64,000 nucleotides of DNA from Phocicoccus schoeneichii (GCF_014635565.1 NZ_BMDB01000001.1:310001-374000); one strand, 5' to 3'. Shown: positions 18,226-26,549, counted from the first letter of the stretch. Made by a program: numbers and translations. The notes: a model not told the origin generated them from the letters alone.

Positions 18226-18320
18226 GGATTACGTCCCAGTGCCGTCCTTTTGCCTGAGAGATTCACCTTGCGGCTTGCTCCTTCGGCGACGAATAACGTT
18301 CTCTCCAGCACTGTTCATCC
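18226..18320 (-). promoter_or_regulatory. Single-aptamer glycine riboswitch
   Basis: The minus strand carries the conserved glycine aptamer elements in order: GGAGAG, CGCCGAAGGAGCAA, and AATCTCTCAGGCAAAAGGAC. They are closed by a P1 helix CAGTGC/GCACTG (18313-18308 with 18242-18237). An outer helix GGAT/ATCC (18320-18317 with 18229-18226) flanks it and looks like the P0/kink-turn support helix. Only one aptamer fits in the roughly 130-nt leader, whereas the well-known gcvT riboswitch of B. subtilis is tandem. Confidence 0.93.
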
Positions 18321-18346
18321 GTACATATTCTTTTGTATCCGTATAC

Positions 18347-18376
18347 ATTATATCTTTAATCTGTAAGGAATAGCAA
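18347..18376 (-). promoter_or_regulatory. Probable promoter of gcv operon
   Basis: On the minus strand TTGCTA (18376-18371), an 18-bp spacer and a perfect TATAAT (18352-18347) lie just upstream of the glycine aptamer. This would start the transcript about 20 nt before the riboswitch. Confidence 0.55.
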
Positions 18377-18392
18377 GCGAATTGAGTTTATA

Positions 18393-18878
18393 TTATTTTT
18401 TATGCATAAGTATATTGTGAATAATTTCATTAACACTCTCAGAACCATTAATAGAATAATCAGACAGCTCTTTATATAGAGGGATTCTATGCTCGAAAAT
18501 TTTCTTTAAATCTGATTTCTTAGACTTAGTTAAAGGTCTGTTTTCATCGTTTTTAATTCTGTTAAAAGAAATCTCAAACGGAATTTCCAAATAAAAAATA
18601 TCTTTAGAAATATTTTTTAGTAAATCGAAAGAATCTGGATATGTAATAATGCCTCCACCTGTAGAAATGATTGCATCTTTTTCAATTACATTTTTTAGGG
18701 TCTCATATTCTCTTTGTCTAAATCCCGCTTCACCAAACTTATTAAAAATATCTGGAATTTTCATATTATTTTCTAAAACAATTTGCTGGTCTAAATCAAT
18801 AAATGGTTTATCGAGAATTTTTGCAAGCTCTATTCCAACTGTTGTTTTTCCTGATCCCATAAATCCAATTAAAATCAT
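18393..18878 (-). CDS. aroK: Shikimate kinase
   Basis: Shikimate kinase phosphorylates shikimate in chorismate and aromatic amino acid synthesis. The 161-residue protein has the P-loop GFMGSGKTTVG near the N-terminus, the shikimate-binding DLD, the STGGG loop, and the LID arginine region RPLTK. AGGTG lies 5 bp upstream of the ATG. It sits between comGF and the gcv operon, the arrangement also known in staphylococci. No other shikimate gene is in the window. Confidence 0.92.
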   Translation of the reverse strand: MILIGFMGSGKTTVGIELAKILDKPFIDLDQQIVLENNMKIPDIFNKFGEAGFRQREYETLKNVIEKDAIISTGGGIITYPDSFDLLKNISKDIFYLEIPFEISFNRIKNDENRPLTKSKKSDLKKIFEHRIPLYKELSDYSINGSESVNEIIHNILMHKK

Positions 18879-19033
18879 TTAATCACCTAGTTAATATTTG
18901 TATAATTTCTTTTTCATATAACCCTATTATACTGTTCCTGACTTCTATCACCATTAAAACACGTGACATATACCAGAAAAATACACCTGTAATATAACTG
19001 AGTAAAAAGAAAGCAGAAATACTTACGAACCCA

Positions 19034-19513
19034 TCATTGTTTTTTAATAGCAATTTCAAATGTTTTCTTTCCTCCTACATTAACTCTGAAAACATCTTTT
19101 GTTTCTTCAACATCAAATTTTGATACATCATACATTAGAGTAATAAAACCATCGTTATTCACAGACTTTATTAGTCTTTTATCAAAATAACGATAGTTTA
19201 TTTTTCTTTTATCATTTTGTATTTGTATCTCTCTATCTGAAATTTTCTTAACATCATATTCTTCTGTTACATTTATTTCGCTATATATATCTAAAATAAA
19301 TATGTCTATATCAAAATTATCAGCAGGTACTTTTACTTTTAGAAAGAACTGCAAGATAATTGGGAATAACGTGATAATGACAGATATTAAAAATAATGAA
19401 ATGAGTACTTCAAGTAATGTGAATCCATCATTCTTTTTTAACTGATTCAATGCACCACGTCCCTTCTTTGTTACAAACATATCCAGATTTGATAAAATAT
19501 TTATTACTTTCAT
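19034..19513 (-). CDS. comGF: Competence pseudopilin ComGF-like
   Basis: The protein has a type IV prepilin signal KKNDGFTLLEVLISLF with the conserved Gly-Phe and Glu(+5), followed by one long hydrophobic helix. It corresponds in position and character to ComGF, a minor pseudopilin of the DNA-uptake pilus. The start is uncertain: ATG at 19513 has only a weak site, while TTG at 19450 would give a short leader typical of prepilins and has AAGGG upstream. It is the last recognisable com gene; I see no comGG before aroK. Confidence 0.78.
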   Translation of the reverse strand: MKVINILSNLDMFVTKKGRGALNQLKKNDGFTLLEVLISLFLISVIITLFPIILQFFLKVKVPADNFDIDIFILDIYSEINVTEEYDVKKISDREIQIQNDKRKINYRYFDKRLIKSVNNDGFITLMYDVSKFDVEETKDVFRVNVGGKKTFEIAIKKQ

Positions 19514-19769
19514 TAAAATCTAGACCTGAATTAAGGTCAATATACAGTGTTCTATAGAATTCTAACTTTTGAGAAGACTCTTCTTCCAAGCGATGTGCGC
19601 CAATTACTGCTGGAATGAGCAAAGAGACAATTAGACTTATGATAAATACAGACATCAAACTATCAACAAGTAAGAATCCTTTATTCGATCCGAAATCTAC
19701 CTTTTTGAATTTGGAATATAAGTTTTGAATTTTTATTTTTACAAGATAAATAAATTGTTCCAAATGCAC
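19428..19769 (-). CDS. comGE: Competence pseudopilin ComGE-like
   Basis: This 113-residue minor pseudopilin has the prepilin segment SNKGFLLVDSLMSVF, where Asp replaces the usual Glu at +5, followed by a membrane helix. Two cysteines near the C-terminus (VCNKEGTWC) could form a disulfide. The start is GTG at 19769, strongly supported by AAAGGAG 6 bp upstream, even though this makes an 89-bp overlap with comGD. The long leader before the cleavage site (about 30 residues) is unusual. Confidence 0.77.
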   Translation of the reverse strand: MHLEQFIYLVKIKIQNLYSKFKKVDFGSNKGFLLVDSLMSVFIISLIVSLLIPAVIGAHRLEEESSQKLEFYRTLYIDLNSGLDFNESNKYFIKSGYVCNKEGTWCIESVKKE

Positions 19770-20109
19770 TCGAATCTCCTTTATTATTAAATGTAAATTG
19801 AGTGAGGCTACCTTCTTTTAGTATGCAATGATTAATTTTTAATACCTCCCTAGAATTATCTTTTGTATCAAGAGAGGTTATTTGGTTGGTTTGATAATCA
19901 ATACGCACTAATACTAAACTCTCTTTACGCATCGCATCAAATTGCTTTTTCTCTAGGAAATACTTAATATTTTGAACTTCATCCAGACTATGATTATTTT
20001 CAAATTTTGGAATATGCACTATGGTAATAAAGAGAAGAATGCTCACGACAAATAGCGTGAGCATCGTTTCTACAAGTGTAAAACCATCATTCTCGAGTTG
20101 CTTGTCCAT
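19681..20109 (-). CDS. comGD: Competence pseudopilin ComGD-like
   Basis: ComGD is a minor pseudopilin of the competence pilus. The prepilin signal LENDGFTLVETMLTLF with Glu at +5 precedes a hydrophobic helix and a globular C-terminal part. I prefer the ATG at 20109 (MDKQLENDGF), which gives a short leader and a 23-bp overlap with comGC. An upstream in-frame GTG at 20139 also exists, and neither has a strong ribosome site. Processing needs a prepilin peptidase (ComC) encoded elsewhere. Confidence 0.78.
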   Translation of the reverse strand: MDKQLENDGFTLVETMLTLFVVSILLFITIVHIPKFENNHSLDEVQNIKYFLEKKQFDAMRKESLVLVRIDYQTNQITSLDTKDNSREVLKINHCILKEGSLTQFTFNNKGDSSAFGTIYLSCKNKNSKLIFQIQKGRFRIE

Positions 20110-20416
20110 TAACAATCGTAATAGAGTCTCCATTCGCACATGCAGTCTGGTTAGTAGTTAGATAATCCGGTACGAGTTGTGATATAGACGTTGGTGCGAT
20201 ACCTTCATTTAGTGTATAAGCTTCAATTTGCCCTTGTACAACTTTCACTTGAGCAGAGCATCCAGTTTCTTGAACATTCTTACTTTGCGCTGCAATATTA
20301 GGGATGATTAAAATAATAAGCACAGATATTACGAGAAGTACGAGTAACATTTCTATCAGAGTAAAACCATCATTTTTCTTTCCATTTAAAATTGCTTTTT
20401 TGAATACATTTCTCAT
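20087..20416 (-). CDS. comGC: Major competence pseudopilin ComGC
   Basis: ComGC is the main subunit of the competence pilus that captures DNA. The 109-residue precursor has a leader ending KKND, then GFTLIEMLLVLLVISVLI, the typical prepilin cleavage and assembly helix with Glu +5. Two cysteines in the mature part (ETGCSAQ and TACANG) match the intramolecular disulfide pair of ComGC. AGGAGG lies 7 bp before the ATG. It lies 11 bp after comGB. Confidence 0.9.
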   Translation of the reverse strand: MRNVFKKAILNGKKNDGFTLIEMLLVLLVISVLIILIIPNIAAQSKNVQETGCSAQVKVVQGQIEAYTLNEGIAPTSISQLVPDYLTTNQTACANGDSITIVNGQATRE

Positions 20417-20427
20417 TTAGAGACCTC

Positions 20428-21483
20428 CTAATTTAGTTGGGACATCATTTGGAATACTGGGAGCACAATGACTAGATATAAACAAACAATTAAAAGACCT
20501 ATCACAGAAAAAATAACAGGTTGAATTCTTGAAGTTGTTCTCTCAATTCTTAAAATCATATTTTCAATCGTGTACTCACTATATAAGAGAAGTTCTTTAC
20601 CTACATTAGAATTAATTTCTCCATGTTTTATAAAAGCATATATCTTATGATCTAAGTACTTTGTCTCGTTAACGGACTCAGAGAACGACAAGCCTTGTAC
20701 TATTCCCATTTCGATATGTTCTGCAATTATTTTTAAGTATGGATTTAGATCCTGTTCTTTAAAAATATCGATGATAACTTTTAGTTCAATTCCACTCTTT
20801 ATGAGGTATCCAACCTCTCGAGCAAATTTATGTGAAATATAATATTTAAAATAGGTTCTTAATATAGGTACTTTGCTTACAATTAAGAGAGTCTTATATT
20901 TATTCTTTTGATTTAAAATTAATGTGAAGGTGATAACTATGACTATGGCGATTAAAAAAGTGACAAGTGCAACTTTAGGTAAAGTATTTAAAATACTCAC
21001 AAGCACTTTTATTAGTGTTCCTTTTTCTGCATTCATAGATAAAAACAGGGAGTTAAATTGAGGAATAACCGTGTAGTTTAAAATCACAAGCATTACGACA
21101 AAGATAGAAAGCAAGATGAGAGGGTATTGAACAGCTTTCATTATATTTTTGATCGTCTCTCTTCTTTTTTTCAAATAAACACTAGTTTCAATCAGATTAG
21201 ATATAATTTCTCCATGAACATCTGCAAACTGTGTTTGTGAAATAACAGAGTTTCTAAACCCAAGAAACTTCAATACATCTGCCAAGCTATTTCCATTTTC
21301 AGCCATTTTGATGCCTATGTTTGTTTCAGACACTTTTAGCACATCATATTGTTTAAATAAAAATATAAGTGCATCTCTTTGCGTAAATCCATTTTGAAGT
21401 AATTCAGCAAGCTTTAACAAAAAGTCTGCATCATACTTTTTAAGTCTGTTCGAGTGTTTCTTTGAACGAGTGGTATTCTTCAT
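20428..21483 (-). CDS. comGB: Competence pilus membrane platform protein ComGB
   Basis: ComGB is the inner-membrane platform protein (GspF/PilC family) on which the competence pseudopilus is assembled. The 351-residue protein has three strong hydrophobic segments (about residues 116-138, 160-190 and 325-345) and two cytoplasmic T2SSF-type helical domains. Its start lies 44 bp inside comGA, behind GGGGTG, so translation is coupled to the ATPase. The com genes are silent in most conditions in related bacteria. Confidence 0.88.
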   Translation of the reverse strand: MKNTTRSKKHSNRLKKYDADFLLKLAELLQNGFTQRDALIFLFKQYDVLKVSETNIGIKMAENGNSLADVLKFLGFRNSVISQTQFADVHGEIISNLIETSVYLKKRRETIKNIMKAVQYPLILLSIFVVMLVILNYTVIPQFNSLFLSMNAEKGTLIKVLVSILNTLPKVALVTFLIAIVIVITFTLILNQKNKYKTLLIVSKVPILRTYFKYYISHKFAREVGYLIKSGIELKVIIDIFKEQDLNPYLKIIAEHIEMGIVQGLSFSESVNETKYLDHKIYAFIKHGEINSNVGKELLLYSEYTIENMILRIERTTSRIQPVIFSVIGLLIVCLYLVIVLPVFQMMSQLN

Positions 21484-22438
21484 GAGAAATCACCCCTTCT
21501 TTAAATAAGTCTTCTACTTTCGATGATATCGTTTTGATTTCAACATGCTCACCATTAAGTATTTTTGTGATTCCATCTTGATTAAGTGCTTCATACACAA
21601 TGAACGTTTCATTTTTGAAATGTAAAATGCGTTGATTAATAATTAGAGTTAGAGACTCTCTTAATTCTTCATTCAACAAATCAAATTCTTTTAAACGCAT
21701 GAGTGCACTGACGGCACTTTTAGAATGAAATGTTGAAATAACAAGATGACCAGATAGACTTGCTCGAACGAGTTCTTTTGCAATCTTTTTGTCTCGGATT
21801 TCTCCAAACATGATTACATCAGGATCACAACGTAAAACTCCACGTAAGAGTGGTCCGTAATCAAGTTGTGCTTTTTCATTAATCTCAACTTGAATTACAC
21901 GTTCTAAGTTAAATTCTATTGGATCCTCGATACTAATTACCTGTCTATCTCCAGTTGCAACAATTTCTTCTAATAAACGATACATAACAGTACTTTTACC
22001 TGAACCTGTTGGGCCAGTAAAGAGTATGAGTCCTTGTGTTTGCAACATTTGCTGTTTCAAAAATGTGTAGTCTGAAGAATCTCTAAATAATTCGCTTGAA
22101 GGAATATATTTAGCGCTGTTTAATATGCGTATGACTATGACTTCATTCATCAATGAAACGGGTAATGTAGAAATTCGTATATTCATAAGTTCATCATCTA
22201 CAGTGACTTCTAAGCGACCACTCTGTGGTACACGGTACTCATTAACATCTAGATCTGCAATGAATTTTAGATAGTTTATAAGTTTTTTATAAGACTCTAA
22301 ACTAAGCGTTTGTACATCAATCATTTTTCCTCTTTGTCTTGCGCGAATGATACCTACATCACTTTGATGTATAATATGAATATCTGTAAAATAATTGTCC
22401 TGTGCGTCTTTTAACAATGTGTTTAGTAATGTCTTCAT
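21440..22438 (-). CDS. comGA: Competence pilus assembly ATPase ComGA
   Basis: ComGA is a GspE/PilB-type secretion ATPase that powers pseudopilus assembly. From the ATG at 22438, which has AGGAGG 4 bp upstream, the protein is 332 residues. It shows Walker A FTGPTGSGKSTVMY, an Asp box (SIEDPIEF), Walker B region DVIMFGEIRD and a His box (HLVISTFHS). It is the first gene of comGA-GB-GC-GD-GE-GF. A ComK-type AT-box is present upstream. No other com genes are in the window. Confidence 0.92.
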   Translation of the reverse strand: MKTLLNTLLKDAQDNYFTDIHIIHQSDVGIIRARQRGKMIDVQTLSLESYKKLINYLKFIADLDVNEYRVPQSGRLEVTVDDELMNIRISTLPVSLMNEVIVIRILNSAKYIPSSELFRDSSDYTFLKQQMLQTQGLILFTGPTGSGKSTVMYRLLEEIVATGDRQVISIEDPIEFNLERVIQVEINEKAQLDYGPLLRGVLRCDPDVIMFGEIRDKKIAKELVRASLSGHLVISTFHSKSAVSALMRLKEFDLLNEELRESLTLIINQRILHFKNETFIVYEALNQDGITKILNGEHVEIKTISSKVEDLFKEGVISHEEYHSFKETLEQT

Positions 22439-22464
22439 ATGTCCTCCTATATACATATACTTAA

Positions 22465-22477
22465 AAAACATGCTTTT
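22465..22477. promoter_or_regulatory. Possible ComK AT-box upstream of comGA
   Basis: The sequence AAAACATGCTTTT fits the AAAA-N5-TTTT AT-box bound by ComK. It lies 27 bp upstream of the comGA ATG. A normal K-box needs two AT-boxes at defined spacing, and the second here is degenerate, so this is weak. Confidence 0.3.
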
Positions 22478-22588
22478 ACTTTTTTTAATAAAAATATTTG
22501 TATCATTAAAACTGAATTAGTATTTACAACACTCTTAGAGTTCATTATAATTAAGGTAATTAATAGGTTCAGGTGGGAGGACAACTCG

Positions 22589-22834
22589 ATGGATAAGGTA
22601 TTTAAAATGCTGGGCTTTTGGACAGCTATGTTTGCTATTTTGTTCTATATTGGTGATATGACAACAATGGCGTTCTTTTTCCTTGCACAAACTGGTTTCT
22701 TTGTATTACTTGGATATATGAAACTAACTGAAAGAATGTACATGTATGTATTCGCTGCATACTTAGTATTCTTCTTTGTAGGATTTACTTACTATTCAAC
22801 ATTCTTAATGGAACCAACATTTGGTAACCAATAA
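22589..22834 (+). CDS. DUF2626 small membrane protein (YqgY-like)
   Basis: This 81-residue, very hydrophobic protein has two or three membrane segments (about residues 8-22, 24-42 and 49-70) and resembles the DUF2626 family (B. subtilis YqgY), whose function is unknown. The ATG at 22589 is chosen because GTGGGAGGA lies just upstream; a longer reading from 22439 contains intergenic sequence. It is divergent from comGA and convergent with an MBL-fold gene, the neighbourhood also seen in Bacillus (yqgY-yqgX). Confidence 0.78.
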   Translation: MDKVFKMLGFWTAMFAILFYIGDMTTMAFFFLAQTGFFVLLGYMKLTERMYMYVFAAYLVFFFVGFTYYSTFLMEPTFGNQ

Positions 22835-22866
22835 AAATACACGTCCAACTCGGACGTGTATTTTTT
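22833..22866. terminator. Bidirectional terminator
   Basis: AAATACACGTCC and GGACGTGTATTT form a 12-bp perfect stem with a 5-nt loop and a following T-run. It separates the convergent DUF2626 and MBL-fold genes. Confidence 0.85.
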
Positions 22867-22871
22867 ATTTT

Positions 22872-23486
22872 CTATCTAATATATGGATTTTCATGCATTT
22901 CTTCTTCAATTGTCGTTGGCATTCCATGTCCTGGATAAACATCCATGTTTTCATCAAGTTTAAATAACTTCTCTTTAATAGAATGCATCAATTCTTTTTC
23001 GTTCCCCATATAGAGATCTGTTCTACCTACACCTTTATTGAAAAGAACATCTCCTGAAATTACGAAATCATCAAATACAAATGATTTACTACCTGGTGAG
23101 TGGCCTGGTGTACTAAGTACTTCAAACTTAAATGATTCTGTTTCAAATAGGCCATCTTCTAACTCTTCACGTTTTACATTCGTAGTCACTGTTTCACCAA
23201 AACGGCTAGAGCCATTTAAAGCAGGGTTTTGTACCCATTCATACTCTTCTCCACCTAAGTAAGTCGTAACGCCTAAATCCTTTGCTACGACGTCCAATGC
23301 ACCGATGTGGTCGAAATGAGTATGTGTGAGGAATATCGCTTCTACTTCTAGTCCTCTTGATTTAATTTCTGATAAAATTCTCTTACCATCATAAGACGGA
23401 TCGAACACAAGTGCTTTTTTGTCTTCGTTAAAAAGAATATAGCAATTTGTATCGAGTGGTCCAAGCGGTAATGTAATGATTTCCAT
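22872..23486 (-). CDS. MBL-fold metallohydrolase (YqgX-like)
   Basis: The 204-residue protein is a metallo-beta-lactamase-fold hydrolase of the glyoxalase II type. The metal-binding motif THTHFDHIGA is present, followed by the downstream ligands in TPGHSPGS, SGDVLFN and YPGHG. The ATG at 23486 (MEIITLPLGP) has GAGGTG 6 bp upstream; the GTG of that site mimics an earlier start. It corresponds to B. subtilis YqgX. The substrate cannot be told from sequence. Confidence 0.87.
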   Translation of the reverse strand: MEIITLPLGPLDTNCYILFNEDKKALVFDPSYDGKRILSEIKSRGLEVEAIFLTHTHFDHIGALDVVAKDLGVTTYLGGEEYEWVQNPALNGSSRFGETVTTNVKREELEDGLFETESFKFEVLSTPGHSPGSKSFVFDDFVISGDVLFNKGVGRTDLYMGNEKELMHSIKEKLFKLDENMDVYPGHGMPTTIEEEMHENPYIR

Positions 23487-23578
23487 GTATTTCACCTCAA
23501 ATTAATATAGACAATCTCTTGTTTCAATTATACAATATATATAAGTGATATGTTTATAAATGCTAAGGAGGATGAAAA

Positions 23579-23818
23579 ATGCCTTTCATTAATACGGGTG
23601 AGTTATTTAATATCGGTAACACGACGATTCACATTGGTGTAAACACACTTTCACTACTCATGCTTTTAATTGCAGTAGTTGCAGTATTTGCACTCGTGAA
23701 CTCAATTAAAGCTAAAAACATTTTAGCGATCATATTTAGTGTTGGTGCAATTGCAACATTTGGTTTCTTTGCACTTGCAACGATTTTCACATTTGGATAT
23801 CCAACTTTAGGACACTAA
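23579..23818 (+). CDS. DUF2759 small membrane protein (YqgW-like)
   Basis: This 79-residue protein has two hydrophobic helices (about residues 22-43 and 47-70) and resembles DUF2759 (B. subtilis YqgW), a family of unknown function. AAGGAGG precedes the ATG. It is divergent from the MBL-fold gene and convergent with the rhomboid gene. The grouping DUF2626, MBL, DUF2759, rhomboid, 5-FCL follows the yqgY-X-W-P-N order of Bacillus. Confidence 0.75.
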   Translation: MPFINTGELFNIGNTTIHIGVNTLSLLMLLIAVVAVFALVNSIKAKNILAIIFSVGAIATFGFFALATIFTFGYPTLGH

Positions 23819-23821
23819 AAA

Positions 23822-23853
23822 TAAAAACACGAACAAATTGTTCGTGTTTTTTT
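23822..23853. terminator. Bidirectional terminator
   Basis: AAAACACGAACAA and TTGTTCGTGTTTT pair over 13 bp and are followed by T residues on the plus strand. It lies between the convergent DUF2759 and rhomboid genes. Confidence 0.85.
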
Positions 23854-25276
23854 AATACCCTTTACTTCTCATATCTTCTTCTATTGCGCGAAGTTCATCA
23901 TCATAAATATGATCTCTGTCGATATTATCAATCAACTTTTTCATTGAATCGTAATCATTTGCTTTTCTTAACTCATACAATTTATACTTTAAAGCTAATT
24001 CATTCTCAGGATCTAGTTCAAAACTCTTATTATAATTTTCTTTTGCCTTTTCAAAATCACCAGAAATATCATAAAGTTTAGCTAAAATATAATATGTTGT
24101 GCTTGTCTCTTTATTGTACTGGAATGTCTCATTGACAGTTTCTAGCGCCTTATCGTACTGTTTTTCGTTCAGATATTTTAGTCCCACTTCGTCCACTGGC
24201 TGATAAGAATCATGTTTTAAAACGACGCTCCAGAGAATGATAGGAGTTGCGAGTAACAATACAAGTACTGGCAGTGAAATCTTCCAATCGATCCGTTTTG
24301 CTTGGAATAAAACACCGAGCATAAGACCGTAGATAAGTCCGCCGACGTGTGCATAATGGTTCACATTACTAAAGAAGCTTGATATCACACTGATTACTAT
24401 AAAAGTTAAAGCAATCTGTACGATGAGTTTTGTGTTGATCTTTCTATTGATGAGCATAAATATCACAAGTACTCCGAGTAATCCATATACTGCACCACTT
24501 GCTCCAAGTGATAGGCTATCTGTAATAAATGTCAATGACACAACGTTTGCGAGCAGTGCGGTCACGATATAAGTGATTAAGATATGTACATGTGAATATA
24601 TACTCTCAACAAACTTCCCAAGTATATAGAGTGCAAATATATTAAACAAGAAATGCTCTACATTGGCATGTATGAACGCGCTTGAAATGAGTCTATAATA
24701 CTCCCCCTGCACGACGTCAAAGTGTGTAAGACCAAGTTGATTTGTAAAGTGCATGGAATCTTTAATATGAATATAAAACAAGTTCATTAAAAAGATGAGT
24801 GTATTGATCATGATTAACACACTCGTCATTGGTGTGGATTTAATCATATACATCTCTAATGGATTCCCTGATAATACTCTTCTTTTATACCAATCATTTT
24901 GTTTTTGTTTCTTATATTTAGTATCAATCTTATAAAAAGGACTTAAAATAATTTCACCGATATTTTCAATACCATAGTGAGTGACACGTAATTTTTTTGA
25001 TTTAAATGTACGTTTCCCTTTAGCTGAATTTAAGTAATAAATTTTAACACGTTTAACATTAAATCCTGCAATTGTATCTAGACTATTTTTATTTGAAAAA
25101 ATAGATTCAGTAATACCTTCGACATGGATATTTTCAATCGGTGTTTCATTGATACACATGAGTGTACGAGTCGATTTATTCTTAAGCCATAAGGTATCCG
25201 TTTCACTTTCATAATATGCTGTTACATATTTTGTATACCGTATTATTTCATATGCTGCTTGCCATTTATTTGCCAT
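23852..25276 (-). CDS. gluP: Rhomboid intramembrane serine protease with TPR (GluP-like)
   Basis: This membrane protease cleaves substrates inside the lipid bilayer. The 474-residue protein has a soluble N-terminal domain (about 1-150), a rhomboid core with HANVEHFLFN, the catalytic serine in LGASGAVYG and the catalytic histidine in HYAHVGG, then a C-terminal TPR-like region (about 370-470). This is the GluP/YqgP layout. The ATG at 25276 overlaps the end of the 5-FCL gene. The ribosome site is weak, so the start is less certain. Confidence 0.87.
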   Translation of the reverse strand: MANKWQAAYEIIRYTKYVTAYYESETDTLWLKNKSTRTLMCINETPIENIHVEGITESIFSNKNSLDTIAGFNVKRVKIYYLNSAKGKRTFKSKKLRVTHYGIENIGEIILSPFYKIDTKYKKQKQNDWYKRRVLSGNPLEMYMIKSTPMTSVLIMINTLIFLMNLFYIHIKDSMHFTNQLGLTHFDVVQGEYYRLISSAFIHANVEHFLFNIFALYILGKFVESIYSHVHILITYIVTALLANVVSLTFITDSLSLGASGAVYGLLGVLVIFMLINRKINTKLIVQIALTFIVISVISSFFSNVNHYAHVGGLIYGLMLGVLFQAKRIDWKISLPVLVLLLATPIILWSVVLKHDSYQPVDEVGLKYLNEKQYDKALETVNETFQYNKETSTTYYILAKLYDISGDFEKAKENYNKSFELDPENELALKYKLYELRKANDYDSMKKLIDNIDRDHIYDDELRAIEEDMRSKGY

Positions 25277-25838
25277 TAGTTCTATTTTCTTTCGCAATAA
25301 TTATTTGTGTTGGTGTAATTAAAGTATCCACAGGTAAATCATGTGACTCCGTAATTACTTGACCAAGTTGCTCGTCAAATAATAGAGATACTGTTTCACC
25401 TTTAAAGTTTTCAAGGAAGCGGTCATAAAACCCACCGCCGTATCCAGTTCTGTATCCTTCTTCATTGAAAATAAGACCTGGTACAAGAAGCAAATCAACC
25501 TGGTTATTTTGTTCGTTAGAACTATCAGGAATTAGTATATTCTTTTCATCTTTCGTGATTTCATCTCGTGACTTGATTTCGTAAAAATCCATAGCTTTCG
25601 TCGTGTAAGTACACTTTGGACCATAAACTTTAACCCCTTGGTCAATAAAATGGTCGATGATTGGCCACGTATCAAGCTCATGGCTCATCGATAATACGAG
25701 ACCTACAGTTTCGTATGACTTACCTTCTAAAAAATCATATAAATTTCTGTAAAGGCTAGACTCTTTCCCTAACTTTTCACTAGGACTAAACCCTTGTAAT
25801 TTAGAAATCATTTGATTACGTAATTCTTTTTTATTCAC
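25266..25838 (-). CDS. 5-formyltetrahydrofolate cyclo-ligase
   Basis: The enzyme uses ATP to convert 5-formyl-THF to 5,10-methenyl-THF, salvaging a stored folate. The roughly 190-residue protein has the family motifs LVPGLIFNEEGYRTGYGGGFYDRFL. I choose GTG at 25838 (MNKKELRN) because GAGGTG lies 6 bp upstream; the GTG inside that site is the alternative at 25847. It overlaps the rhomboid gene, as in the yqgN-yqgP pair of B. subtilis. Confidence 0.88.
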   Translation of the reverse strand: MNKKELRNQMISKLQGFSPSEKLGKESSLYRNLYDFLEGKSYETVGLVLSMSHELDTWPIIDHFIDQGVKVYGPKCTYTTKAMDFYEIKSRDEITKDEKNILIPDSSNEQNNQVDLLLVPGLIFNEEGYRTGYGGGFYDRFLENFKGETVSLLFDEQLGQVITESHDLPVDTLITPTQIIIAKENRTNGK

Positions 25839-25882
25839 CGTATTCACCTCGTTATTTCTATTCTAACAAATAACAATAGAGA

Positions 25883-25914
25883 TAAAAATAAAAGAACCAT
25901 CAATAGATGGTTCT
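25883..25914 (-). terminator. pst-phoU terminator
   Basis: AGAACCATC and GATGGTTCT form a 9-bp stem with a 4-nt loop, followed on the minus strand by T-rich sequence. It reaches the phoU stop codon. Confidence 0.8.
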
Positions 25915-26548
25915 ACTTATATCTTTTACCTGTAAGCGTGAAGAAGATATGTTCTCCAATATTTTCAATATGGTCTCCGATACGCTCTAAATATTTTGCT
26001 GTCAGTTGAATCTGACCAGTAACAAATGCATCTGTTTCTTCATAGATATCAGACATTGTTACTTGAACAAATATTTGGTCTATATCGTTGTCTCTCTCAA
26101 TAATTTCATTTACTAAGCTGAGATCTTCCGTTTTCATTGCAACCATCGCATCATCTAGCATTAATTTAGCAAGACGAATCATTGTTGTTAAGCGAAGTAG
26201 AATTTGCTTATTCATAATTTGCGTACGTCTAGATACTTCTGCAATATTAGAAATGTTATCTCCGATTCTCTCTAAATCTTCTGCGATTTTAATGCATGAA
26301 ATAATTAATCTTAAATCCGATGCTACGGGTGACTGTGATGTAATGAGTGAAACGGACTGATCGTTAATCTTAACTTCCAGTTCATTTATGTCTACGTCGC
26401 GCTCGATTAGTTCTTTAGCAAGTGCTCTATCGTTGTTTTCAAGCACATTAACTAGTGAGTCGAATCTTTCCGATAATAACTGTGACATATCATAAATGTA
26501 CTGTTTCAGTTCTTCCAAATCATTTACAAATTTTACACGTGCAGACAT
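25913..26548 (-). CDS. phoU: Phosphate uptake regulator PhoU
   Basis: PhoU is a cytoplasmic negative regulator that links the Pst transporter to the PhoPR two-component system and limits phosphate uptake. The 211-residue all-helical protein has the two tandem PhoU repeats, each with metal-binding E/D-rich segments (ERDVDINELE and ERDNDIDQIF), and the conserved AEDLERIGDNISNI and YLERIGDHIENI. It is the last gene of pstS-pstC-pstA-pstB-phoU, only 1 bp after pstB. Confidence 0.95.
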   Translation of the reverse strand: MSARVKFVNDLEELKQYIYDMSQLLSERFDSLVNVLENNDRALAKELIERDVDINELEVKINDQSVSLITSQSPVASDLRLIISCIKIAEDLERIGDNISNIAEVSRRTQIMNKQILLRLTTMIRLAKLMLDDAMVAMKTEDLSLVNEIIERDNDIDQIFVQVTMSDIYEETDAFVTGQIQLTAKYLERIGDHIENIGEHIFFTLTGKRYK

Positions 26549-26549
26549 A

